64,000 nt of DNA from Ruegeria sediminis (GTDB taxonomy: Bacteria > Pseudomonadota > Alphaproteobacteria > Rhodobacterales > Rhodobacteraceae). The position numbers and the translations under genes were made by a program. Where the stretch lies: positions 186,001 to 250,000 of the forward strand of contig NZ_VCPD01000005.1 of the NCBI RefSeq assembly GCF_005938215.1. The letters are read 5' to 3'. The first letter of the stretch is position 1. Every line of letters begins with the position of its first letter. Of this stretch, positions 46,960 to 55,707 are shown piece by piece. Below the pieces are notes generated by a model. The model was not told the origin of the DNA. It ran no database searches and saw only the letters and a list, made by a program, of their open reading frames with translations.

Positions 46960-48188
46960 TCTTCGATGATGACGGCGTCGGCGCGCAACTGTGCCAGCAG
47001 GCTGTCGGCAAAGGCCTGCAGGCGCTGCTGCGTCAGGGCGTTGGCGATGTCGACCCGCGAAGTCTCCTCGCCCAGATCGCGCGTCCGGTTGCACAGCATC
47101 AGGAACATCAGCGTCTGGCCGTTGTTGCGGGTCAGCGCGGTCGATATTTCGCCCGGATCGAGTTTGGACAGTTCCAGCGAAACGTCTCGCGGAATCTCGC
47201 CCGGCTTGGCTGTGATCCGGTCCAACACCTGCGGCGGCTGTCCCTGGGCCACGCCATAGAGGTCGTCGCAGGTATCGACGCGGGCGGCGAGTTCGGCGGC
47301 GGCCTTCAGCGTGTCGGGGTTGCGGCCGCCGGCCATGTAATAGGCGGCGTATTCGATCTGGGAATAGCTCGGCGCGCCGCCGGACACTTCGCGCACGCCG
47401 CGCATCTGGAACAGGGCGATGGCGTTGGGCAGGGTCAGGGGCTCGGAAACGTCGCCGTTGTTGAGGGCGAGGATGACCGGTTGCAGCGTGGGCGGCAGGT
47501 TGCTGAGGGCCAGCCAGTCCAGCCGGCCGCCGTTCTGCCGCGTATCCGACGCCGAATACTGCTCGGCGGCGGCGGAGAATTCGTCAAAGCTTTCGATCAG
47601 CGCCAGTTCTTCGGCCAGCGCCTCGACCTGTCCGACGGTCTGCTGGGTCACGGGAATGATGATTTCCGACAGCAGCACTTCGAGCCCGCTGCCGCCGGCC
47701 TGACCCATGGCGCGGTCGATCTCGGCTTCCGTCGGGCGCGCACGGGAGAGGAAGCGCGAGCCGATGTAGTCGCGCCAGCCGATCTGGACCCGGATGAAAT
47801 CGCGGACGGTTTCCGGCGCGATGCCGGCGTCGCCCAGGATCTGCAGGAATTCGTCGGTCGAAACCTGACCGCGCGCGGCGAAGTCGTCGATGCCCTGCTG
47901 GACATCTTCGGGCGGAACCTCGATCCCGGCCTCGCGCAGCGCCTGCAGCCGCAGACGGTCGTCGATGAGCTCTTGGCGGACTTCCTTGTCCGAGCTGCCC
48001 GGGATGCGCAGAAACTCCATGAACTGCATGCGCTGGTTCAGCTCGTACCACGTCACGATGTCCTGATTGACGCGGATGGCGGGCGAAAACAGGCTTTGCG
48101 CCGCCGCCGGCAGGGCGGTCGCGGCCATAATCGCGGCCGCCAGAACGGGCGCCGCGGGTCTGAGCCAGCGGCGGAGGCGGGATTTCAT
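46956..48188 (-). CDS. surA: Periplasmic chaperone/peptidyl-prolyl isomerase SurA-like
   Basis: A 410-residue exported protein. The signal peptide (about residues 1-30) ends in PAAAQ. A SurA N-terminal helical domain follows (DIVTWYELNQRMQF, RLRLQALREAG), then a parvulin domain around 165-270 (VLLSEIIIPV, NGGRLDWLALSNLPP, core GGRLDWLALSNLP). SurA escorts outer-membrane proteins, LptD among them, to the Bam complex. The ATG at 48188 is preferred because an earlier one would overlap lptD. It is coupled to pdxA by ATGA. Confidence 0.88.
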   Translation of the reverse strand: MKSRLRRWLRPAAPVLAAAIMAATALPAAAQSLFSPAIRVNQDIVTWYELNQRMQFMEFLRIPGSSDKEVRQELIDDRLRLQALREAGIEVPPEDVQQGIDDFAARGQVSTDEFLQILGDAGIAPETVRDFIRVQIGWRDYIGSRFLSRARPTEAEIDRAMGQAGGSGLEVLLSEIIIPVTQQTVGQVEALAEELALIESFDEFSAAAEQYSASDTRQNGGRLDWLALSNLPPTLQPVILALNNGDVSEPLTLPNAIALFQMRGVREVSGGAPSYSQIEYAAYYMAGGRNPDTLKAAAELAARVDTCDDLYGVAQGQPPQVLDRITAKPGEIPRDVSLELSKLDPGEISTALTRNNGQTLMFLMLCNRTRDLGEETSRVDIANALTQQRLQAFADSLLAQLRADAVIIEE

Positions 48189-48199
48189 ATGAACGTGTC

Positions 48200-50359
48200 T
48201 CAGCTGCATGTTCGCCTGTGTTTCTTTGCCCCGCCTTCAATGGCATAACCGGTCAGGGCAACGGTAAAGCCGAAATCGGTGGAGGGCTCAATACTTGATG
48301 TCGTCGTATAGCGCCGTCTGACCGACATGTTAACCGTCACGCATTCATTCCGGTACGTAAGGCCGACGCCCGCGTTGATGGCGCTGGACGCTTCCAGGTC
48401 GTAACGGGCGCTGGCGCTGGTCGTCCAGTTCCGGTTGATTTCATAGCGGCCGCCGAACCAGACCTCGGAAAAGGCGGCGCTGCGGTTGATGGACGGATCT
48501 TCCGGCAGCCAGACGTAGGAACCCGCCAGGCTGCCGCGGTCGGTCCGCCACGAGCCGCGCAGTTCCGCCGCCGAGAAATCGAAATCGCCGTTGAGCAGGC
48601 CGCGGGCGGTCAGCGCGATGCCGTCGTTGGTCTTGATCTGACCGGCGAGCAGCAGGTCCGAGGACGTGCCCCGCAGGCCCGACGTGATGGTGAAATCGGG
48701 ATCGGCCGTTTCCCGGTAGACCTGGCCGATGGTCGCGAAGGCCTGCCAGCCGTCGGGATCGTAGCGGGACCAGTTCAGACCGGCGACGGCGGTGGCGCCG
48801 TCCTCGCGCCGGTCTTCGGCCGGAAAGCGCGAGAGCGACAGCAGGTTGCCGTGATCGAATTCCTGGAAGTTGCTTTCGTCATTGGGCACGTCTGTGTCCG
48901 AGACGTGGGTCCAGCCGACCTGCGCGATCGGTTCGATGTACTGGGTCGCGCCGTTGCCTTCGCGCCTGATCATCGGGTAGCGCAGGGTGAAGGCGGTGCG
49001 CGGCGTGTACCGCGTGATCCGGTCGGGGTAGTTGCTGTCGTCGAATATGTCGAAGGTGTCGACCGAAGCGCCCAGCTGCCACTCGGCGCGCAGGCCCGGC
49101 CCGAGGGTCCAGCTTCTGAGCCATTCGGCATCGAGCGTGGCGCGGGCGACGTCGCGTCCGACGACGTCCTGGTCGCTTGTACGCTCGTGGGCGTGGCTGA
49201 TGAAGGCCAGTCGAGCTTCGCCGCCTATGCCGGTGGGAAAGAAGCGTTTTTCATAGTTCAGGTCGAAGACCCTGGAGGGAATCTCGTCCTCGTTCTCGCT
49301 GTCGCGCAGGGATTTGTAGTGGATGAAGCTGGTGCGGAAGGCGGTGTCGCGCTTGATCCGCGTCAGGGCGATTTCGCTGCGCAGGCGGTCGAGATCGGGC
49401 AGGCCGTAATCCACGAGATAGGCGTTGTCCGACGTGTTCTTGAGATCGAAGGTGAACTTGAAGTCGTTCTTAAGGTTGAACCAGCCGTTCGCGAACAGGT
49501 AGCCGCGATCCTGGCCGGGCTGCAGGTCGTCGCGGGTTTGCGCGCCTTCGATCACGATGCGGCCGTTGCGGAACGCCTGCCGGTAGCGGTAGCCGAGGGT
49601 CCGGGTGCGCGGCGAGATGTAGGGCGTGAGGGTCAGGTCCTTGTGATCGCCCAGCTTGAAGAAATACGGAACCTGGATGCCGGTCTTGAGCCGCGACGTG
49701 GTGCGGATCGACGGCACGAGGAAACCCGTCGCGCGATCAAGCGTCGGATCGGGCAGCCGGATCACGGGGAAGTAGAAGACGGGCACATCGAGGATGCGGA
49801 ACTGCGCGTTCTCGAAATAGAACTGCCGTTCGAGCTGATCGTGCGTGACCTTCTGCGCCCGGATCTGCCAGAGGGGCGGCCTGCCGTTTTCGCAGACCTG
49901 GCAGGAGGTTGCAGCCGTCTTGTAAAGCCGCGTGTAACGCCCGCCGACGCGCGTCATCTGCGTTCCGGCGATCTGGACCTGCTGGTCGAACACCATCCGC
50001 GCGCCAAGCAGGATGCCGTTGTTCAACCCGTCATCCAGTTCGGCCGCATCCGCGAGGATCGTGGACGCGCCGCCCTGGTCGAGCCGGATGGGCCCCTCGA
50101 TCGACAATTGGCCGCTGGTCCGGTCATAGGTGATCTTGCGCGCCTTCAGACGCGCCTCGCCCTGAAAGACCTCGACATTGCCCTGGGCGACGAGCTTGCC
50201 GTCGGTGGTGATGAAGACGCTGTCCGCCACCAGCAGGGCGGGCTGGTCCTGCTGCTCACCGCTTTCGGCGGAGTCGGGCCGCGCGCCTTGCGAATGGGCG
50301 GGGGTGAGCAGCCCGAAGGCCGCAACGCCCGTCAGAAGTGCCGCCAGGACGCGCCGCAT
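48200..50359 (-). CDS. lptD: LPS assembly outer membrane protein LptD
   Basis: LptD, with LptE, inserts lipopolysaccharide into the outer leaflet of the outer membrane. The 719-residue protein has a signal peptide (MRRVLAALLTGVAAFGLL...AHS), an N-terminal OstA jelly-roll (residues about 35-200), and a C-terminal 26-strand beta barrel with alternating hydrophobic pattern. Two cysteine pairs (CQVC and later C) could form the LptD disulfides. The start overlaps the lptG stop by one base (TGATG). Confidence 0.9.
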   Translation of the reverse strand: MRRVLAALLTGVAAFGLLTPAHSQGARPDSAESGEQQDQPALLVADSVFITTDGKLVAQGNVEVFQGEARLKARKITYDRTSGQLSIEGPIRLDQGGASTILADAAELDDGLNNGILLGARMVFDQQVQIAGTQMTRVGGRYTRLYKTAATSCQVCENGRPPLWQIRAQKVTHDQLERQFYFENAQFRILDVPVFYFPVIRLPDPTLDRATGFLVPSIRTTSRLKTGIQVPYFFKLGDHKDLTLTPYISPRTRTLGYRYRQAFRNGRIVIEGAQTRDDLQPGQDRGYLFANGWFNLKNDFKFTFDLKNTSDNAYLVDYGLPDLDRLRSEIALTRIKRDTAFRTSFIHYKSLRDSENEDEIPSRVFDLNYEKRFFPTGIGGEARLAFISHAHERTSDQDVVGRDVARATLDAEWLRSWTLGPGLRAEWQLGASVDTFDIFDDSNYPDRITRYTPRTAFTLRYPMIRREGNGATQYIEPIAQVGWTHVSDTDVPNDESNFQEFDHGNLLSLSRFPAEDRREDGATAVAGLNWSRYDPDGWQAFATIGQVYRETADPDFTITSGLRGTSSDLLLAGQIKTNDGIALTARGLLNGDFDFSAAELRGSWRTDRGSLAGSYVWLPEDPSINRSAAFSEVWFGGRYEINRNWTTSASARYDLEASSAINAGVGLTYRNECVTVNMSVRRRYTTTSSIEPSTDFGFTVALTGYAIEGGAKKHRRTCS

Positions 50360-51459
50360 CACCCGTCCTCCGCGTGAAGCAGCAGGCCGATGGAGAGCAG
50401 GATCGCCGCCACCGGAGGGGCCCAGGCCGACAGGTAGATCGGCAACTGGCCGTTTTCGCCCAGGATCTGCGCGAAGTTGCGGATGAAATAGATCCCGAAG
50501 CCCAGCAGGACGGCGGTCAACACGGCGATGCCGGTGCCGCCGAAACGGACATGGCGCATGGTGAAGACGGCGCCGATCAGGACCATCGACACCAGGAAGA
50601 TCGGCCGGGCCAGCTGGACGTGCAGCCAAACCTCGTAATGCTTGGTGGAAAACCCGGCCTGTTGCAGATCGCGGATCAGCTGCGGCAGGTCATAGACCGA
50701 AACAGTGTCCTGCTGTCCGAGCGTGTCGAGAATCCGGTCCTGCGTCAGCGTCGTCGGAAGCTCGAACGTCGCGTGGGAGGTCGCGTTGGTTTCGGGGTTG
50801 AGCCCGCCCTCCAGCGGCCAGGATTTCACGTTTTCAAGGATCCAGACCTTGTCTCCCAGCCGGGCGCTGTCCGCGACGATCCGGCGGACCGGGGCGCCGT
50901 CGGCGCTGTAGGTCAGGATGGTCACGTCGAGCAGCGTGAATTCCCCTTGTTCTCCGGTGCCGGTCGCATGGATGACCGACTGCCCGTCCGCGCCGCCCTG
51001 GCGCAGCCACAGACCTTCGCTGCTGATCGACAGGGCCGAGCTGCCGTTGTTGCGGTAGCTGTCGGCGAGGCGCTTGTACTGCTCGGACGTCGCGGCGACG
51101 ATCGGGTTGAGGATGGTGACGGCGAACAGGCCGATCAACAGCGCCACCAGCGCCGGGGCCACCAGCGCGCGGATGCCCGACCGGCCGATGGCGCGGGTCA
51201 CAACCAGTTCGGAACTGCGGGCGAGGCCGACGAACAGCGCGATGGTCGCGAGGATCATCAGCAGCGGCAGAATCTCGCTGATCGCGGCGGGCGCGTTGAG
51301 CAGGGTCAGGTGCAGCAGCCTGCCAAAGCTCAGATCCACCTCGTCGAAGCGGCGGACCTGTTCGATCAGGTCGATCAGGATGATCAGCGTCAGGAAAACG
51401 CAGCCGATGACCAGAAAGCTTTGCAGGAACCTGCGGGCGAAATAGCGGTCTAGGATCAC
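50359..51459 (-). CDS. lptG: LPS export ABC transporter permease LptG
   Basis: LptG is one of two membrane permeases that pull LPS from the inner membrane onto the Lpt bridge. The 366-residue protein has three N-terminal helices, a periplasmic domain (about 135-265) and three C-terminal helices (from about 275), with the family start MILDRYFARRFLQSF and TRAIGRSG in the cytoplasmic coupling loop. The start is GTG, overlapping the stop of a short upstream frame (GTGA). The partner lptF, normally just upstream, is absent from this window. Confidence 0.92.
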   Translation of the reverse strand: MILDRYFARRFLQSFLVIGCVFLTLIILIDLIEQVRRFDEVDLSFGRLLHLTLLNAPAAISEILPLLMILATIALFVGLARSSELVVTRAIGRSGIRALVAPALVALLIGLFAVTILNPIVAATSEQYKRLADSYRNNGSSALSISSEGLWLRQGGADGQSVIHATGTGEQGEFTLLDVTILTYSADGAPVRRIVADSARLGDKVWILENVKSWPLEGGLNPETNATSHATFELPTTLTQDRILDTLGQQDTVSVYDLPQLIRDLQQAGFSTKHYEVWLHVQLARPIFLVSMVLIGAVFTMRHVRFGGTGIAVLTAVLLGFGIYFIRNFAQILGENGQLPIYLSAWAPPVAAILLSIGLLLHAEDG

Positions 51460-51557
51460 GAGCCCGTCTCCGCCCTCGCGACGGAGGCGAGAATCGGGGA
51501 AATGGCGCAGAAACAGCGCATCATGCGCAACCGCATATGCCTGCTGTGTGGTTTCAC
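51456..51557 (-). CDS. Short frame (33 aa) coupled to lptG, tentative
   Basis: On the minus strand a GTG at 51557 with GAGGGG 7 bases upstream opens a 33-codon frame that ends at TGA overlapping the lptG GTG. It is Arg- and Met-rich near the start (MRLRMMRCFCAIS) and ends ARAETGS. It may be a leader peptide that couples translation to lptG, the scarred end of a lost lptF, or meaningless. I found no resemblance to LptF. Confidence 0.3.
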   Translation of the reverse strand: MKPHSRHMRLRMMRCFCAISPILASVARAETGS

Positions 51558-51688
51558 TGCGATCCCCTCGGTGCCTGTCCGTCGTTTTCGGGGGACCTTA
51601 GTCGAATTGAAGGCCGGGGAAAACTGCTATCTGGTCAAGCCGGGCAGGGCAGGCTACCTCTGGTGCGGCAAGAATTGAGGAGCCCGCA
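51460..51688. other. Gap between lptG and pepA where lptF would be expected
   Basis: This divergent gap of 229 bases carries the promoters of lptG and pepA and the short coupled frame above. In related genomes I would expect about 1.1 kb of lptF here. No LptF signature or hydrophobic segments of useful length are readable in any frame. The gap is less GC-rich than its surroundings and contains no direct repeat or element end that I can see. Confidence 0.55.
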
Positions 51689-53155
51689 ATGAGCAGTCTG
51701 ACCCCGATCCGTTTCCAGCCCACCGACCTTGATCAAATGGCGACCGCCGAAGGGCGGGTGGCGATCATCGTGCCGCCCGAGGGCAAACTGGATCCGGCGG
51801 CGCGGCGCGCGAACCGGCTGACCAAGGGCGCAGTCGTGCGGCTGATGGAAAGCAAGCGGTTCGAAAAGGCCAAGCCGGGGCAAGTGATCTCGCTGGCCTG
51901 GCCGGTGGGCATGGCCGCCGAGGCGCTGGACGTGCTGATGCTGCCGCGCCGGGCGGATGAGGACGAGACCCGCAAGGCGGGCGCGGCGCTGGCCAAGGCG
52001 GCGGAAGGCAAGCCGATGCTTGTGATGGCGGGCAACCAGAACCGGGTCGAGGACCTGGCGATGGGGATTGCGTTGCGGGCCTATTCCTTCGACGCGCACA
52101 TGACCAAGGATCCGGAGGAGCGGGGCGAGGTCGTCATCAACCACACCAAGGCGGAACGCGCCGCCGAGGATTTCGCCCCCATGATCGCGGTGGCCGAGGG
52201 CGTGCACATGACGCGGGACCTGGTGAACGAGCCGGCGAACGTGCTGACCACGACCGAGTTCGCCAACCGCCTCAAGGAGATGGAGGCGATCGGGCTGGAG
52301 GTCGAGGTGCTGGAAGAGGACCAACTTGCCGAGTTGGGTATGCGCCTGCTGCTGAGTGTCGGGCAGGGGTCGGAAAGCCCGTCCAAGGTCGTGGTGATGC
52401 AGTGGAAAGGCGGCGACAAGGACGACGCGCCGCTGGCGCTGGTCGGCAAGGGCGTGGTGTTCGACACCGGCGGCATCTCGCTGAAACCGGCGTCGGGCAT
52501 GGAGGACATGACCATGGACATGGGCGGCGCGGGCGTCGTCGCCGGAACCATGCGCGCACTTGCCCTGCGCAAGGCCAGGGCGAACGTCGTGGGGCTTGTC
52601 GGGCTGGTCGAGAACATGCCCTCGGGCCGGGCCACGCGTCCGGGCGACGTGGTGCGGTCGATGAAGGGCGACACGGTCGAGATCATCAACACCGACGCCG
52701 AGGGCCGGTTGGTCCTGTGCGACGTGATGTGGTACGCGCAGGAGCGGTTCAAACCGGTGGGCATGATCGACCTCGCGACGCTGACCGGCGCGATCATCAT
52801 CGGGCTGGGGCACGAGAACGCGGGCGTATTCTCGAACAACGACACGCTGTGCGACGCCTTCCTCAAGGCGGCCAAGGCCGAGGACGAGGGGGCGTGGCGG
52901 ATGCCGCTGGGCAAGGCCTATGACGAGATGCTGAAATCGCGCATCGCGGACATGATGAACGTGGGCGGGCGTCCTGCCGGTTCGATCACCGCCGCGCAGT
53001 TCCTGCAGCGCTTCGTCAAGGACGAAACGCCCTGGATCCATCTGGACATCGCGGGTGTCGCCTCGGTCAAGTCCGAGACATCCTATGCGCCCAAGGGCGC
53101 GACCGGCTGGGGCGTCCGGGCGCTGAGCCGGCTGGTGCAGGACAATTTCGAGTAA
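51689..53155 (+). CDS. pepA: Leucyl aminopeptidase
   Basis: A 488-residue M17 cytosolic aminopeptidase, removing N-terminal amino acids from peptides. The C-terminal catalytic domain has VGKGVVFDTGGISLKP, DMGGAGVVAG and the family signature NTDAEGRLVLCD (about 337-348), with metal-binding Lys, Asp and Glu. PepA can also bind DNA in Xer recombination in E. coli; whether it does so here is unknown. GAGGAGC lies 8 bases upstream. It is followed by holC after 6 bases. Confidence 0.95.
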   Translation: MSSLTPIRFQPTDLDQMATAEGRVAIIVPPEGKLDPAARRANRLTKGAVVRLMESKRFEKAKPGQVISLAWPVGMAAEALDVLMLPRRADEDETRKAGAALAKAAEGKPMLVMAGNQNRVEDLAMGIALRAYSFDAHMTKDPEERGEVVINHTKAERAAEDFAPMIAVAEGVHMTRDLVNEPANVLTTTEFANRLKEMEAIGLEVEVLEEDQLAELGMRLLLSVGQGSESPSKVVVMQWKGGDKDDAPLALVGKGVVFDTGGISLKPASGMEDMTMDMGGAGVVAGTMRALALRKARANVVGLVGLVENMPSGRATRPGDVVRSMKGDTVEIINTDAEGRLVLCDVMWYAQERFKPVGMIDLATLTGAIIIGLGHENAGVFSNNDTLCDAFLKAAKAEDEGAWRMPLGKAYDEMLKSRIADMMNVGGRPAGSITAAQFLQRFVKDETPWIHLDIAGVASVKSETSYAPKGATGWGVRALSRLVQDNFE

Positions 53156-53161
53156 GTCCGG

Positions 53162-53620
53162 ATGGGGGCCGTCTATTTCTACCACCTGACGCGCCGGCCG
53201 CTGGAAGAGACCCTGCAGGTCCTTTTGGACAAGGCGCGGCAGGCCGGGTGGCGGATCGCGGTGCGGGGCACCGATCCGGGGCGGCTTGACTGGCTGGACG
53301 AGAAGCTGTGGCTGGGGCCCGAGGACCGGTTCCTGCCGCACGGACGCGCGGGCGGGCCGCACGATGCGCTGCAGCCGATCCTGCTGACCACCGGGGCGGA
53401 GGCCGCGAACCAGGCGGTCTGCGTGATGGCGGTGGACGGGGCCGAGGTAGATCCCGAGGAGGTCGCCGGGCTGGAACGGGTGTGCATCCTGTTCGACGGC
53501 GCGGACGCAGAAGCGGTGCAGAAGGCGCGCGGCCAGTGGAAAACGCTGACCGGGGCGGGCTGTCCGGCGCAGTACTGGTCCGAGGAATCCGGGCGGTGGG
53601 AGAAAAAGGCCGAAGCGTGA
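53162..53620 (+). CDS. holC: DNA polymerase III chi subunit
   Basis: Chi, part of the clamp loader's chi-psi pair, contacts single-strand binding protein. The 152-residue protein starts MGAVYFYHLTRRPLEETL and has LDWLDEKLWLGPEDRFLPHG (core WLGPEDRFLPHG), PILLTTG and a late acidic helix, typical of HolC. The pepA-holC pair is conserved in Alphaproteobacteria. Confidence 0.9.
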   Translation: MGAVYFYHLTRRPLEETLQVLLDKARQAGWRIAVRGTDPGRLDWLDEKLWLGPEDRFLPHGRAGGPHDALQPILLTTGAEAANQAVCVMAVDGAEVDPEEVAGLERVCILFDGADAEAVQKARGQWKTLTGAGCPAQYWSEESGRWEKKAEA

Positions 53621-53668
53621 AGGCCGGTTTTCCTGTAGGCTGGCAGAGTGCCACCAAGGGAGCACGGG

Positions 53669-54457
53669 ATGTCAGGCGAAGGGGAACTGACCTTTGCGGC
53701 GGCGGTCGCAGCCCATAACCGGGATCGCGAATTCAGGCCGCACGATCACGCGCACGAGTATTACCAGGCATCGCTGCTGAGCGCGGTGATGCAGGGCGTC
53801 TATGACGGCAAGCTGACCATCGGAGAGCTGCTGAAGCACGGCGATTTCGGACTTGGCACCTTCAACGCGCTGGATGGCGAGATGATCGTGCATGAGGGCG
53901 TCGCCTATCGCCTGACGGCGGATGGCAAGGCGGCGCGGGCCTCGGATGACGACCTGACGCCCTATGCCGCGGTTCTGCCGTTCGAGCCGGATCTGTCGCT
54001 GGCGGTGATGGCGCCCGTCGACAAGGCCGAGTTCGAGCGCGGGCTGGACGAGATCGCCCAGTCGCCGAACCTGTTCTACGCGGTGCGGTTCACCGGCCGG
54101 ATCGGGCACATCAAGTACCGCAACGTCTCGCGTCAGGAGCCGCCCTACAAACCGCTGCTGGAAGTGGTCAAGACCCAGGCCGAGTTCGAGCTTGAGGATG
54201 TTTCGGGGACGATTCTGGGATTCCGGTGCCCCGACTACGCGGTCGGCATCGGCGTGCCGGGCTATCATCTGCATTTCATATCCGAGGATCTGACGACCGG
54301 CGGCCATGTCCTGAATTATTCGCTGGTCTCCGGCCGGCTGGAGATCGATCACACCGCCTCGCTGCATCTGGAACTGCCGGACTCGGGATCGTTCCTGGAT
54401 ACCGACATCGCGCCGGGGGCAGCGGCGGCGGATATCCGGAGCGCCGAGGGCGAGTGA
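53669..54457 (+). CDS. budA: Alpha-acetolactate decarboxylase
   Basis: A 262-residue enzyme converting acetolactate to acetoin. The zinc site is the HLHF motif in PGYHLHFISEDLTTGGHVLNY (core HLHFISEDLTTGGH, with a third His in GGH), together with the conserved Glu in HEGVAYR. There is no neighbouring acetolactate synthase (budB/alsS) or regulator, so it may serve to drain acetolactate formed elsewhere. GGGAGC sits 6 bases upstream. It converges on the aspartic protease gene. Confidence 0.88.
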   Translation: MSGEGELTFAAAVAAHNRDREFRPHDHAHEYYQASLLSAVMQGVYDGKLTIGELLKHGDFGLGTFNALDGEMIVHEGVAYRLTADGKAARASDDDLTPYAAVLPFEPDLSLAVMAPVDKAEFERGLDEIAQSPNLFYAVRFTGRIGHIKYRNVSRQEPPYKPLLEVVKTQAEFELEDVSGTILGFRCPDYAVGIGVPGYHLHFISEDLTTGGHVLNYSLVSGRLEIDHTASLHLELPDSGSFLDTDIAPGAAAADIRSAEGE

Positions 54458-54464
54458 ACGCGCG

Positions 54465-55046
54465 TCACCGCGACAGGATCAGCTTGCCGCCGGAAAAGGT
54501 CATGCTCGGGAACCGCTGCAGGTAGTCCATGCCGAGGAGGGAGTCATCCATCTCGCCCTCGTTCACCCAGGCCGTGATGTTTCGGTCGGAGAAGGCGCCA
54601 AGCTCGACCGTGTCGAGTTTGACCGGCGCGGTTCGGACCTGGCCGTTCGCGGTCTGGGCGCGGCCGAAATAGTTGAGGTCGGCCGTGTCGATGCCCAGCC
54701 GCTCTGCGTCGCGATGGCTGAGAACCACCTGGCTGGCGCCTGTGTCCACCATGAAGGTCAACGGCTTTCCGTTGACCAGAAGCTGCAGGTAATAGTGGCC
54801 GTCGGCGCTGCGCGGCACCTCGACCGAGTCCTGCGTCACCACCACCTGCGCGGTCGGGCTGACGGTGCTGCGGATGTCCTCCCATAGGCCCACGACCGCA
54901 AGCACGCCGACGAAGATGAACACCCAGGCCAGCGCCTGCTGCAGGGTCTTGCCGAGGTTCTGCCGGTTCTGGGTGATGAACCACATCAGCACGGCCGCGC
55001 CGAGCAGAACCAGATAGGTCATGCGGGCGATGTTGTCTGCGTCCAT
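54465..55046 (-). CDS. Retropepsin-like aspartic protease (TIGR02281 type)
   Basis: A 193-residue protein with two N-terminal hydrophobic segments (about 9-25 and 38-53) and a single-domain aspartic protease in the periplasm. The active site is FMVDTGASQVVLS (Asp near residue 102), and the flap and second conserved part contain DDSLLGMDYLQRF. Retropepsin-type bacterial proteases act as dimers; the natural substrate is unknown. It lies between budA and marC. Confidence 0.85.
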   Translation of the reverse strand: MDADNIARMTYLVLLGAAVLMWFITQNRQNLGKTLQQALAWVFIFVGVLAVVGLWEDIRSTVSPTAQVVVTQDSVEVPRSADGHYYLQLLVNGKPLTFMVDTGASQVVLSHRDAERLGIDTADLNYFGRAQTANGQVRTAPVKLDTVELGAFSDRNITAWVNEGEMDDSLLGMDYLQRFPSMTFSGGKLILSR

Positions 55047-55086
55047 CGGGTTTCCTCACCTCCTTGCCTGAAAGGAATATGGGGAT

Positions 55087-55707
55087 TCAGGCCGCGAATC
55101 CAAAGGCCTTGAGGCCGTCGAGGATGAACTGAACCGACAGCGCGGCCAAGAGCATCCCCAGCAGGCGGGTGACGACGTTCAGCCCGGTCTTGCCCAGAAG
55201 CCGGCCCAGGGCGCCCGAGGACAGGTAGAGCAGGAACACCACAGCGATCACCGTCAGCATCACCCCGATCACGAGGGCCAGCCCATGGATGCCCGGCTGC
55301 TGGCCGGTCAGCAGGATCATGGTCGCGATCGACCCCGGCCCGGCGATCAGCGGAATGCCGAGCGGAAAGACCGAGGGGTCGGGATGGTCCTCTTCCTCGG
55401 CGCGGTCCTCGCGGCGCTTGTTCCGGCGCTCGAACAGCATGTCGAGCGCGGTCAGGAACAGCAGCGCGCCGCCGGCAACGCGGAAGGCGGGCATCGAGAT
55501 GCCGACGAAACCCAGCACCGCCTCGCCAAAGGCGGCGAACATCGCCAGAATGCCGGCAGCGGTCAGGCAGGCGCGGATGGCGATGCCGCGACGGGTCCTG
55601 GCGCTCATGCCGTCGGTCAGGGCCATGAAGATCGGGGTCTGCCCCGGCGGGTCGATGACGACGAACAGCGTGGTGAAGGCGGTGATCAGAAAGGCGGTGT
55701 CGATCAT
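55087..55707 (-). CDS. MarC-family membrane protein
   Basis: A 206-residue integral membrane protein with six hydrophobic segments. The conserved family start is FVVIDPPGQTPIFMALT, and IPLIAGPGSIATMI and NVVTRLLGMLLAALSVQFILDG (core RLLGMLLAALSVQF) also fit. The MarC (UPF0056) function remains unproven. The ATG overlaps the stop of the upstream acetyltransferase (ATGA). Confidence 0.88.
   Translation of the reverse strand: MIDTAFLITAFTTLFVVIDPPGQTPIFMALTDGMSARTRRGIAIRACLTAAGILAMFAAFGEAVLGFVGISMPAFRVAGGALLFLTALDMLFERRNKRREDRAEEEDHPDPSVFPLGIPLIAGPGSIATMILLTGQQPGIHGLALVIGVMLTVIAVVFLLYLSSGALGRLLGKTGLNVVTRLLGMLLAALSVQFILDGLKAFGFAA

Noticed and set aside
51502..51678. 58-codon plus-strand frame in the lptG-pepA gap (MAQKQRIMRN...)
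   Set aside because: The only ribosome-like purines are one base from the ATG, it covers the pepA promoter region, and it resembles nothing.
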